56,727 nucleotides of DNA from assembly GCA_023838465.1 (NCBI GenBank), contig JAIVEQ010000001.1, forward strand, positions 175,001-231,727. Reading direction: 5' to 3'. Positions 19,606 to 29,100 of this stretch are shown here, piece after piece. Below the pieces are notes generated by a model, which saw nothing but the letters and a program-made list of their open reading frames with translations, searched no databases and was not told the DNA's origin. Positions within the stretch are counted from its first letter, which is position 1, and each line of letters opens with the position of its first letter. Origin of the DNA: Candidatus Thiodiazotropha sp. (GTDB taxonomy: Bacteria; Pseudomonadota; Gammaproteobacteria; Chromatiales; Chromatiaceae). The translations under genes and the position numbers were made by a program.

Positions 19606-22600
19606 ATGGATTTTTTTCCACTCCAACTATTTCCTCAAGGCAGTCTTGCCAGCTCGGTCATTACGACCGTCTGGATTGGTGTGGTGGTTGTAGCCTTTTT
19701 CAATCTGCGTTTTGGTTGGGTGTTGTCAGGGTTGGTTGTACCGGGCTACATGGTCCCGCTGATGATTATCAAGCCTTGGGCTGCGGTGGTTATCATTATT
19801 GAGAGCATTGTCACCTATTTTCTGGTCTGGTTTTTTTCTGAAGTACTTTCCCGGTTGGGCTATTGGAGTCAGGTGTTCGGCAGGGACCGCTTTTTTGCAT
19901 TGATTCTGATGAGTGTATTGGTTCGGGTGTTATTTGATGGGTGGTTGCTACCTGGATTGGGCGAATGGCTGGTGGAGCGATTCGAAGTACCTTTTGACTA
20001 CCGAAATAATCTGCATAGTTTCGGGCTCATTATCATCGCTTTGGTTGCCAATCAGTTTTGGAAAAGCGGGCTACGTATGGGGATTATGCCCCTGTTCGGG
20101 AATTTAGTGGTGACCTATCTGATTGTTCGGTATGGATTGATGGAGATCACCAATTTCTCGGTCAGTAACCTGAACTACATGTATGAAGACATTGCCTCAT
20201 CGATCCTGGCCAGCCCCAAGGCCTATATCATTCTCATAACCACCGCCTTTGTTGCTTCGCGAATGAACCTGCTCTATGGCTGGGACTTCAGCGGTATCAT
20301 GATTCCCTCCCTATTGGCTCTTCAATGGTATCAGCCGAGTAAGATCCTGGCCTCATTCTTTGAAGCGCTGCTTATCCTGGGGATTGCACACTTATTACTG
20401 AAAACAGCGCTATTCAGAAATATCTCCATCGAGGGTGGACGTAAGCTGTTGTTGTTTTTCAACATCGGATTCATCTACAAGCTGATTTTAGGTTACTTGA
20501 TACTTTGGTTGCTGCCGGCAGTGAAGGTTACGGACACCTACGCTTTTGGATATCTGCTGGCCACCTTGATGGCAATGAAGATGTATGACAAGGACATAGC
20601 AGTGCGTCTTACCCGAGAGACGTTACAGACTTCACTGGTCGGTGTGGCAGTCGCCAGTATTATCGGATTCACCCTTACGTTACTACCCGAAACAACAGTG
20701 CAGATCGGGTCGACAGCCAGGGCTTCCACCGCTTTGCAGCTGATTGAGAGTCAAACCTCGATAGTCGATAGCGTGCGGAATGATAGGGTACGTCTCTACC
20801 AGCCCCAGAGTCAGCATCATATGTCGCTTCCTCTGGCAACTGAACTTGAGCGGTTTTCTGATGGGTTGACTCACTTGCAGGAGTACATCTCCAAAGGTGG
20901 TGATCACCACCTCGAAAAGGCCCTGAAGCAGTTTCATCAGGTGGGTTATCAGTTGCAGCGTCATGGGGATGGTGACTACTACTTGAGAGAAAAAGATCCT
21001 GTAAAGGGTTGGGGGTTGTATGTACTCAGGTCCGATCCGAAGAGCCGATTGAGCGTTGAGGTGCCAGCGCCTTTGGATGAACGTGGTGCCATGGATGCCG
21101 GTCTCCAGGTTTTCGAGCAGCTGGGTGCCCGTGGATTGGCTGTCGCTGGGGCCAGTCGAAATCTGCATCCGGATCGCTCTGCAGACGTGTTGACCAATCC
21201 ACAGAGCTTTTTTCAGGTATTTCATTCGGTAATCGCTAAACGTGATGCATTGCAGGTCAGAAGCTACACCGGGGAAACTGCGCGATTAAGCGCATCTATA
21301 GATTCAAGTGGTTCCATTACCAGTGATCAGGGTTCGTCAGATCCTGACAATGCGCTATGGGTTCATGTCAATTTGCCCCCTGGATTGGACCTGACGGCAT
21401 TGAAGACCTTGGCCGGGTCACTGCAAATTCAATGGAAAGATGCCCCCTTCAGCAATCGCCAGCGAGAGATTTCCCGTAGTGGGTTCGCTGAGTTGCTACT
21501 CAATCAGCAGGGGGTGCGTTCGGTACGTTCACGGGCAGTTGGGTTTGGCAAAGCGCCGCCGCTACTGCTGGGATCCAAGCGTATTGATGGTTTTCTGCAA
21601 GATTGGATCTTGGCGCGAAAGGGCCGCATTGCCGCTCAGGGCAGTGATTTATATGTGCTGCCGAGAGTTGAACAACTGCTCTTTTTTGATGCTGAGGTAC
21701 TGACCCCGTTATTGAAGGCCTCTGCACAAGAGTATCGGGAGGGTGATTGGACCCCTGCTGGACTGGAGGAGTTACGTAGCATCCAGGCCGCTGCAAACGT
21801 ATTGAACTACCAGTTGATTCGTTATCGTCATCAGTCGACCAATGAGGATTTCCTGATACTGGCAGAGGAGGAAACCGGTGATCAGCACTATTGGGGAAGC
21901 TATGTCTTTCGTTTGAGCGATACCCAAAACTATCTGGTGCAGGTGCCTCGGCCTTTATACGAAGTCAGCAGCTTCGAATACGGTGTCTCGTTGTTTCAAC
22001 GGCTTAATGCAAAGGCACTTCTGCTGGCCGGTGCGCATCCAGGCACGAACACGGATGGCAGTGCCGATATTATTCGTTTGGATAATGTGGTCAATCTATT
22101 TAGTCTGGTCAATCAAGTGGTACTCCGGGAGGCCGGTGATGCCCCTATGCTGGTGGTCCATAGCCGTGCATTGAGTCGTCGTGGACGCGGTGCCTTGAGT
22201 CATGCTGATGCCTTGATATCGAGGATCGAGGCACCCAGCTCCCAGAGTGTTACCGAGGCCCTTGTCAATCCCGTCCTTGATCAGTTGGCAATGGAGGGGA
22301 TCAGTTATCGGTTTGTTGAAGGGGAACAGGATACTGCAGGCTATGAGATTGCCAGTGTAGCGCAATCGCTCTATATCAATGCTACCCGCAACAAAGGTTT
22401 TGTTGCACTTTGGCTCAGTCCCAGTGCCCGTTCCGTCTACCGTCAACAAGGTCAGAACCGCCAGGAGCAGTTGCGTTTTGATAGTTTGGGTATAGAGACC
22501 AGGGAGGCAGATCTATATACCTATCTAGAGGTGTTTGAAACAGCCAACATGGCGGCTTCGATACCCCCGCCTTTGCAGCAACAGATAACGACCTATCTGG

Positions 22601-22860
22601 GCAATGAGAGCGTTGTCAGTCTCAGTGGACTGGTGCGTGACTGGCCAGAATACAATTGGCAACGACTAATCGATATCAACTCACGCCAATCCTTTTTGAT
22701 TGGATTGGACAAGCAAGCGAAACTGACCCTGGTAGCCAACTTAAACCCGCGTCAACCGGACTCGGCCGTGACTATAAAGCAACTTCCCCTTACCCGTGAT
22801 GAGGTGCAGGGGTTTATCGACAGTCGCAAAGCATGGTTGGATTTGGGAGGCGCTTTGTGA
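19606..22860 (+). CDS. Tandem PgsC/CapC-type membrane protein with two hydrolase-like tail repeats
   Basis: A 1084-residue protein. Residues 1-370 are membrane helices of the PgsC/CapC type, the membrane partner of poly-gamma-glutamate synthase. The family stretch appears twice: LSGLVVPGYMVPL near residue 40 and FSGIMIPSLLALQ near 227, each followed by similar helices, so the PgsC unit (normally about 150 residues) is duplicated. The soluble tail contains a second duplication: about 467-545 (VEVPAPLDERGAMDAGLQVF) and about 761-840 (VQVPRPLYEVSSFEYGVSLF), both continuing into AxGAxxxxxxxGSAD-like segments. These resemble the 299-residue protein encoded two genes downstream, but without its histidines. 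The tail is likely periplasmic. Ribosome binding is weak here; downstream translation is coupled. Confidence 0.85.
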   Translation: MDFFPLQLFPQGSLASSVITTVWIGVVVVAFFNLRFGWVLSGLVVPGYMVPLMIIKPWAAVVIIIESIVTYFLVWFFSEVLSRLGYWSQVFGRDRFFALILMSVLVRVLFDGWLLPGLGEWLVERFEVPFDYRNNLHSFGLIIIALVANQFWKSGLRMGIMPLFGNLVVTYLIVRYGLMEITNFSVSNLNYMYEDIASSILASPKAYIILITTAFVASRMNLLYGWDFSGIMIPSLLALQWYQPSKILASFFEALLILGIAHLLLKTALFRNISIEGGRKLLLFFNIGFIYKLILGYLILWLLPAVKVTDTYAFGYLLATLMAMKMYDKDIAVRLTRETLQTSLVGVAVASIIGFTLTLLPETTVQIGSTARASTALQLIESQTSIVDSVRNDRVRLYQPQSQHHMSLPLATELERFSDGLTHLQEYISKGGDHHLEKALKQFHQVGYQLQRHGDGDYYLREKDPVKGWGLYVLRSDPKSRLSVEVPAPLDERGAMDAGLQVFEQLGARGLAVAGASRNLHPDRSADVLTNPQSFFQVFHSVIAKRDALQVRSYTGETARLSASIDSSGSITSDQGSSDPDNALWVHVNLPPGLDLTALKTLAGSLQIQWKDAPFSNRQREISRSGFAELLLNQQGVRSVRSRAVGFGKAPPLLLGSKRIDGFLQDWILARKGRIAAQGSDLYVLPRVEQLLFFDAEVLTPLLKASAQEYREGDWTPAGLEELRSIQAAANVLNYQLIRYRHQSTNEDFLILAEEETGDQHYWGSYVFRLSDTQNYLVQVPRPLYEVSSFEYGVSLFQRLNAKALLLAGAHPGTNTDGSADIIRLDNVVNLFSLVNQVVLREAGDAPMLVVHSRALSRRGRGALSHADALISRIEAPSSQSVTEALVNPVLDQLAMEGISYRFVEGEQDTAGYEIASVAQSLYINATRNKGFVALWLSPSARSVYRQQGQNRQEQLRFDSLGIETREADLYTYLEVFETANMAASIPPPLQQQITTYLGNESVVSLSGLVRDWPEYNWQRLIDINSRQSFLIGLDKQAKLTLVANLNPRQPDSAVTIKQLPLTRDEVQGFIDSRKAWLDLGGAL
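22845..22859 (+). promoter_or_regulatory. Ribosome binding site fixing a GTG start
   Basis: GGGAGG at 22845-22850 lies six bases before GTG at 22857, which overlaps the TGA of the PgsC-like gene (GTGA). An in-frame ATG at 22833 has no such site. The GTG start matches the overlap pattern of the next three genes. Confidence 0.75.
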
Positions 22861-25298
22861 GGCTTCTTGGCCGTCTGCTTCTACTCGGTTTGATGGTGGG
22901 TATTGCCTACTTCTTCGGCTGGGTAACCTGGAAGACTGAAGCAAATATTCGTTATACCGAACAATTATCGGGCAATCTCGCGGAAACCCGGCCAAGTATT
23001 GCCTATCGTCTGGATGGGGAACGCTGGACAGAATTTACCCTAACCGGACATGCGCAAATGTTGCGTATCGTAACCAATGCCTCGATCAATCAACCGGTGC
23101 CCGAAGCTCCTGAAGAGGGGTGGTTGTATGCTTTGCAGTATCGACTTCTGGATGGTTCCGGTCAGGAGCTGGAGAGTGGGGAGTTTTTTCATCGTACAAG
23201 GATCCGTTTTTTTCGCTCACCTTCCAACCCTGAGATGATTCATCAAAATGCCTTTCTAAAGGTTGATCAGGTTCCCACTGACAGCCGTGTTCATCTGATG
23301 CCATTAGTGCCTTCGGTAGCCAGACTCCAGCTCAAAGTACGAAGTATGGATCCATTGTTACAAGAAGTCATGGTACGTAATTATGAGCCGGAACAATACT
23401 CCGAACATCGCCTGGATGCCGCCTGGAATCGACTGACCCGTTCCCAACGTGAGCGCATTGCCCGCGGTTCGGTGTTCAGCCCGGATCTGCTTGTTCAACA
23501 AGAACGGCGTAATCTGATGCGTAATCGCTGGAATCCCCTTGGGCCATCCGGAGTGCAGGAGAGGGATTTTCAGGTACGAAAGCTGTTCGTCCGACAGGGT
23601 GATTTAGGTGAACCTTTGGATGAACAGATACTGCCGGCAGGTCTCTACATGGATGGTTGGCATCGGGCTACGGTACCTGTTCCCGAAGGGCGGGCAAGGA
23701 TTCGGCTGGACTTTACTCCAGTCAATCGGGAGCAGATGCCGCAACAGGAGTCGATATCGATTCGCTGGTATGGGCCCGGTGTGGATAAGCGCTCGACATC
23801 AACTTTTGTTTGGACCCCGGATCATGAGTCCTTTAGCCAAGTCTATGATGGCGGTCTGTTGGAGATCATCTGTTCCGAACCACAGGTGTTGCGTGCCTAT
23901 AGAGAACAGGAGGAAGGTTGGCAGGAGATCACCCCAGACTCGAGCTATCTACGTATCTACGCCCTCGATAGTGAACGGTCTATCCGTTTCAGTGTCGCGC
24001 ACAGTGGCTCAAGCGCGACCCCCTTTCGACTTGATCTGCGTGCAATGGTCAATGGGGTTGAAGCGGTCGATGGGATTGAGCATAAGGCCCAATACCTGCT
24101 ACTGGGTGATGACGGGAAGGTTCTTCGACAGGGGAGGTTGGACTTGCAACTCATCCCCTCTTTATATGATCGGCTGGCCGGGGAAGATCCCAGTGAACAA
24201 CTCTCAGAACCGATCAGCTTTCATTTTAAACTCCCCACGAAAGTAGCTGCGATCGAGGTCAATAGTCAGTTACCTGTCTGGGCCAATGCCTATACACGAC
24301 CGATGGAATTGGTCAGAAAGGTGCGGGTTCCCGAGGACTATTATCGCAATCCCCAAGAGACGGGTTATCAGCCCGCCTGGTTTGTATTGGAACCCGAAGC
24401 AGTACAGCAACTGGTGAATGGTTTGCGTGCCACAGCACTGATTGTGCAGCGGCGTCCGCCGACTGACGATCCCGATGTCATTGCCGGTCGCTACGACTGG
24501 CAGGAATTTCGTCCTGAGGGCCACTGGCGGGGGCGGCATCTACTGATACCGCGAACCACTCAGCTGGCCATCCGCGATGAGGCCTTGGTGACCCTCTATC
24601 AGCCATTGCGTAGTGGTGTGGAGGAACGATTGAAACTACGTTCGCCTTATGGTCAAGTCGTGCTGCAACCCACATTAATCTACCTGAATGCCGGGCGGCG
24701 ACGGGAAAAAGTGTCGGTCTATCTGGATGGTCAGCTGTTTCATCAAGTAACCCTTGCGGGTAAACAGGGTCAATTTCGCTTGCCATCACTTGATGCGGGC
24801 GTACACCGCCTACGTATACAATCGACATCGGATATCGATTGGTATATCAACTATACGGATGATGGTGAACATCCACTGTTACGTCGATTCGCCAATCAGC
24901 TGGAAGCGGGTGGTATGGATTTCCTTTATCACAAGAAAACAACTTCGAAGGAGGTGTTGACCGGGCAGTTTTTCAGTACGGGTTTGGTAGCGCGAGCAGG
25001 CATCAGCGTCAAAGTGGAGGCATTGGAACGCCCCATAGGTCCGTATCGTGAATGGTCATTTACCGAGCGATTTTACGACTTGCGAATTCCCGATGAGCAA
25101 AAGGTGCCGGTGTTGGGGACTAAATCGCTCCAAGCTGATGGAGGCGCGCGATTTTTTCTGCCATTGGGAGAGGATCTCGCACCCGGTCGCTACCGTATTC
25201 GAATCCAACCGGAGCAGGGGATTAGCGGTTACTTGTCACTGTATCGGCTACAACCAGGTGATGCCCCGCAACCCCATTTTTTTGTGGAGCGGATATGA
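22857..25298 (+). CDS. Large membrane-anchored periplasmic protein of the PgsBC-type operon
   Basis: A protein of about 813 residues with one N-terminal membrane segment (LLGRLLLLGLMVGIAYFFGW, about 3-22); the rest is expected in the periplasm. The body is beta-rich and holds at least two modules (about 59-115 and 375-440) that share a pattern with the 1727-residue protein: a strand ending in a polar/aromatic core, then YxLL-x-DG and a loop. It also carries a PxGxxRLRI element (LDAGVHRLRIQS near 650). I do not recognise a named family or catalytic motif. Position and anchor suggest a periplasmic bridge between the PgsC-like membrane protein and the outer-membrane partner. GTG start with GGGAGG site; the next gene overlaps by four bases. 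Confidence 0.8.
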   Translation: MRLLGRLLLLGLMVGIAYFFGWVTWKTEANIRYTEQLSGNLAETRPSIAYRLDGERWTEFTLTGHAQMLRIVTNASINQPVPEAPEEGWLYALQYRLLDGSGQELESGEFFHRTRIRFFRSPSNPEMIHQNAFLKVDQVPTDSRVHLMPLVPSVARLQLKVRSMDPLLQEVMVRNYEPEQYSEHRLDAAWNRLTRSQRERIARGSVFSPDLLVQQERRNLMRNRWNPLGPSGVQERDFQVRKLFVRQGDLGEPLDEQILPAGLYMDGWHRATVPVPEGRARIRLDFTPVNREQMPQQESISIRWYGPGVDKRSTSTFVWTPDHESFSQVYDGGLLEIICSEPQVLRAYREQEEGWQEITPDSSYLRIYALDSERSIRFSVAHSGSSATPFRLDLRAMVNGVEAVDGIEHKAQYLLLGDDGKVLRQGRLDLQLIPSLYDRLAGEDPSEQLSEPISFHFKLPTKVAAIEVNSQLPVWANAYTRPMELVRKVRVPEDYYRNPQETGYQPAWFVLEPEAVQQLVNGLRATALIVQRRPPTDDPDVIAGRYDWQEFRPEGHWRGRHLLIPRTTQLAIRDEALVTLYQPLRSGVEERLKLRSPYGQVVLQPTLIYLNAGRRREKVSVYLDGQLFHQVTLAGKQGQFRLPSLDAGVHRLRIQSTSDIDWYINYTDDGEHPLLRRFANQLEAGGMDFLYHKKTTSKEVLTGQFFSTGLVARAGISVKVEALERPIGPYREWSFTERFYDLRIPDEQKVPVLGTKSLQADGGARFFLPLGEDLAPGRYRIRIQPEQGISGYLSLYRLQPGDAPQPHFFVERI

Positions 25299-26194
25299 GA
25301 GCGGCAGCTATTTTTCTGACAGGGTTAAGTATGCTCTATGCCCCGCCAAAGGTGGATGCGGCCGGAGCCTGCTCGGTCCCGGCACTTCTGACTATGCCAC
25401 CCTGTGAACGCTATCTGATACCCACAGACAGAGAATTGTTGCAGGTGCGTAAACTGTTTACTGTCATGCTGAGTAATGCCAACTATGGGGAAGCGTTACC
25501 CAAGCAATGGGCGTCACTGGGGTTTGACTGGCTGTCAACGGAATTGGATGGGGACGTTATTGTTGTCCTCAAAGAACAGCCATCCCGTTGTGAGGGGCGA
25601 GGGCTTTTTATGTTTCGAACGGCGGGGGGAAACCGAACCCTATTGCAGATACCTCATCGCTTTCATGATCGCCACACGGCAGAGATCGGTCTTCGATTGA
25701 TGCGGCTTGGTGATTTTCGTGGATTGGCCTGGAATACCGTTCCCCGCCATTTTGAAGGGAATGATGCTGAGGGAGTATCAGCTGATTTGGCCCACTCTGA
25801 CAAAAACTACTTTGCTGTTCTTGCAGAGGCGGCAGCTTTGATATCTGCCGATAGTCAGGTTGTACAATTGCATGGTTACGATGCGAAGAAGCGTCGCACA
25901 GAATCTGGGCGCAACAGTGATGTCATCATCAGTAACGGAACCAGACATCCATCCCGCTCAGTGCATGAGTTGAATACTTGTCTGGATTCGGTTTTTAACG
26001 GCCCGGTTAGACTCTTTCCACGAGATGTCAGGGAGTTGGGTGCCACCACTAACCAGGTTGGCAGCAGACTTAGGCACTACACCCAACAGGGGTTCGTCCA
26101 TATTGAGCTGAACGCGAAAGCCCGCAAGGAGCTGCTTACCAACGACACCCTACTGGCAGGCATGGTTAGCTGTATACCGGGAGCAGGGCGTTGA
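25295..26194 (+). CDS. Secreted putative zinc hydrolase, poly-gamma-glutamate-hydrolase-like
   Basis: A 299-residue protein with a signal peptide (about 1-22, VDAAGACS). The core has three blocks spaced like M14-fold gamma-glutamyl hydrolases: PHRFHDRHT (His121, His124, Asp125), VQLHGYD (His193, Asp196) and FVHIELNAKARKELL (Glu271, in the position of a catalytic Glu followed by the AR element). A further His/Asp pair lies in LAHSDKN (167-169). These suggest a zinc amidohydrolase or peptidase; family membership is my reading of the motif pattern and is not proven. The PgsC-like protein contains two decayed copies of the same blocks. In an operon with PgsB and PgsC homologues it could trim or release a gamma-linked polymer in the periplasm. 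ATG overlaps the previous stop. Confidence 0.7.
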   Translation: MRAAAIFLTGLSMLYAPPKVDAAGACSVPALLTMPPCERYLIPTDRELLQVRKLFTVMLSNANYGEALPKQWASLGFDWLSTELDGDVIVVLKEQPSRCEGRGLFMFRTAGGNRTLLQIPHRFHDRHTAEIGLRLMRLGDFRGLAWNTVPRHFEGNDAEGVSADLAHSDKNYFAVLAEAAALISADSQVVQLHGYDAKKRRTESGRNSDVIISNGTRHPSRSVHELNTCLDSVFNGPVRLFPRDVRELGATTNQVGSRLRHYTQQGFVHIELNAKARKELLTNDTLLAGMVSCIPGAGR

Positions 26195-29100
26195 TATTAG
26201 TTTGGCGGTTATTCCTGGCGATAGGCTTGAGTTGTTTTGCTGTCTCGTCGATGGCGCTCGATCAACAAAGGCTGCTTCGTAGTGATGGAGTGACACCATT
26301 TCGTTATTGGGACAACCTGGAAGGCGCTCCCTATTGGTTGTCTGGAGAGGTACCTCGTTATCACTACGATGAGGGGTTACATAGCATTCACCTGAAACCT
26401 GGCAGTACCACCTTAATCAGGTTGCCGGCACGGGAGGGGCTGCGGCTGCGGAAGCTGGGTGGTCCGTTGCTTTCAGAGGAGTTGTTGGTTGAGTTCTCCA
26501 ATGGTTCGTCTCTGTTTATTGAAATGACCTTACAGCCAGGTCCTGACGACAGCTGGAATCTGATGCCGGAAGGAGGGGGTGAACGGCTGGTTCGACTCAG
26601 CCGACCTGCCAGCTATAAAAACGATATTGAGATCATTTTGTACGTTTCACGTATGCCTGAGCTGCCGCCTTTGGCAAGGTATCGCCAATTGCCGAGCGTG
26701 GAGGGAGAGGTTGCACAGCTGCAGGAGCAAGGTAAGCCGGTAGGGCAACCGGTCTGGTCAGTAGACCAGATACAGAGTATCGAGATTGAAATAGAAGGGC
26801 CAACGCGCCTCAAGCTGGAGAGCTGGCTGCGCTATTCAGGTGCAGTGAATGAACCCAGGCAACTCTATCGGCTGTTATCGGAATTGGATGGGGTGGTCAC
26901 ACCATCCCGCGCCTTGTATGGACGTGCCGACCTGCATCGGCGTTGGTTGTTGGATAGCTGTCTAGAAGTGTTGGGATTATCTCAACAGGTCTATGTCGAT
27001 ATCCCGGAGGGGCGACACAAATTGAAGTTGCGTGCCAGCACCTCTGTTTTGATACGACTGCATGGCCGTCCCGAGGCGGGTGATTTTCTGTTACAAAGAA
27101 ATCAGTTTCACTCATTGACTAAGAGACCACCGCAACCCGGCGTTACTGAATCCATGCTCGTTGACCTCGGTCATCTGGCCAGGGATAACCGTCAAAGTGG
27201 AACCACAGCACAGGCCTTGGATTCAGTCGACAGGTTGAGCGATAGTGCACCCATGGAACGTGAATGGGTGTCCGAGGCTCAGGCATTGGATGGCAGACAT
27301 GGTTTTTTTCGCCCGTTGTTTCCTTATAACAAACCGGATGCAACAGCTGTATCGGTGCTTTGGCCAGCGAAGTCACAGCTTCGCTGGGACGACCAACAGC
27401 CCCTTCTGATCCCGGAATCATTGCAGTCCAACCTTGCCAAGGGTATCGGCGGGAGACAGTTTTTAACCTTGCCTGAGGGGCAAGATAAGGCTTATCTCTT
27501 TCACCTGCCGGTAAGAAATGCAGTATCACGACTGAGATTGCTCGTTGGCCCGAATAAAGGTGAGGAAAATCAAGAAATTTTCTTACAGCTTAATCAGCAG
27601 CCGCCCCGCAAACTTATCCAGCTTCCCAACCCTCCATTGTCAAAAGAGGCTTATTGGCCGAATCCTGCCATGGCTGCGCGAATGCTCTCCATGGATGGTG
27701 CCGCTACGATCTCCCATACAACATCGGTGGCTGATTTGGAGTTACCTCTGTCCGCCGATATCAATACGGTTCGGTTGTGGCAATCGGCAAACAATTCACA
27801 ACCTGTAGTGTTGGCATTGGATATGCGCATGGCTGGACACCACGCTGCCAACGAACCGGAATATCGTTTCCTTATCGATGAATTGAAACCTGAAACCCAC
27901 CAACAGATGCTACGACAGAGTCTGGTTTCCATTGCTCAACTAGCCAAGTCACAACAGGCCATCGTCCACCTTTTCGATAGCATTCCGGCGAACGATTCCT
28001 CCACTGAGAAGACGCTGTTAAACGATTGGTTACCCTTGCTGCGATTTCTCTATTCCAGATACAGCCGGTTTGTGGCGATGGTTGAGCAACCCCTGCCGCT
28101 GTTGAGGTCTGAAAAGGGTGTGGATTTACCTTTACAGGAGCTGCGTCGCCAAGCCGAACAAGCTGTCATCGAACAGGATTGGGTAAGGGCCATCGAGGCG
28201 TGGAGTGCCATGCTTCCACACGCCGGTGACGAGGTGCGTCGCCATGCGCTGATGCAACGGATTTCGGGTCTAAAGGCAAGGGGCGAAGGCTATCTGGCTG
28301 AGCTGCAATTAAGGGGCATGTTGATCCATGGACTGGACAGGGTCTTACAAGATGAGGCAGCGAAGGAGCTGGCCTTAGGCTACGAAAAAAACCAGAATGA
28401 TCAGGGGCGTATCGATTTGGCAGTTACCCGAGCGATCCTCTCCCCGCAACCTGATCGTCTGGTAGATTTAGCCTGGGCGTTGATAAGGGACGGTCATCCA
28501 GACTGGGCGACCAAGATCCTGTTGTCACTTCCAAAGGGACAGCGACCACCGTCAATACTCCTTCAAGCAAGCTATACAGCTGGATGGTGGCGTACGTTCG
28601 ACCTGACGTTGGGAGCACTCCAAGATCGACAAATACAAGCTTTGTGGCAGGGATATCAAGCCCAGCTTTTCGGTGATTTTGATCGTGCCGTCTCAGCATG
28701 GAAAAACGGTGGGTCTCGCGGGAAAGCGTTGATCAAGTCTTTGCAGCGTGGTTTGGATCTTCGTCGGCAGTTTGGGGTGAGTGAGAAACCCGGCAAAGTG
28801 CTACTTCATGAATGGGCTGACTGGTGGGGCAAACAGCCGGGAGAGAGACGTTGGCGTTCCATTGATAGCGATATCAGTGATTTCGACGGGGTTGAAACAC
28901 TCTATGTCCCCGATCAGGATCTGACCTTCAGAGCTTTCCGCTCGTTGCGGGATTCACCTGTCAAGCTCACTATCCAGGGACCTCGCCGGTTACGCATCAT
29001 TGCCCGGCCACTCCATCCCAATCCAACCGAAGCACCAATCGATGATTGGTTATTGGTTTCAGACGGCTCAGAGAAATGGTATTTCCCTATCAACGGCAAT

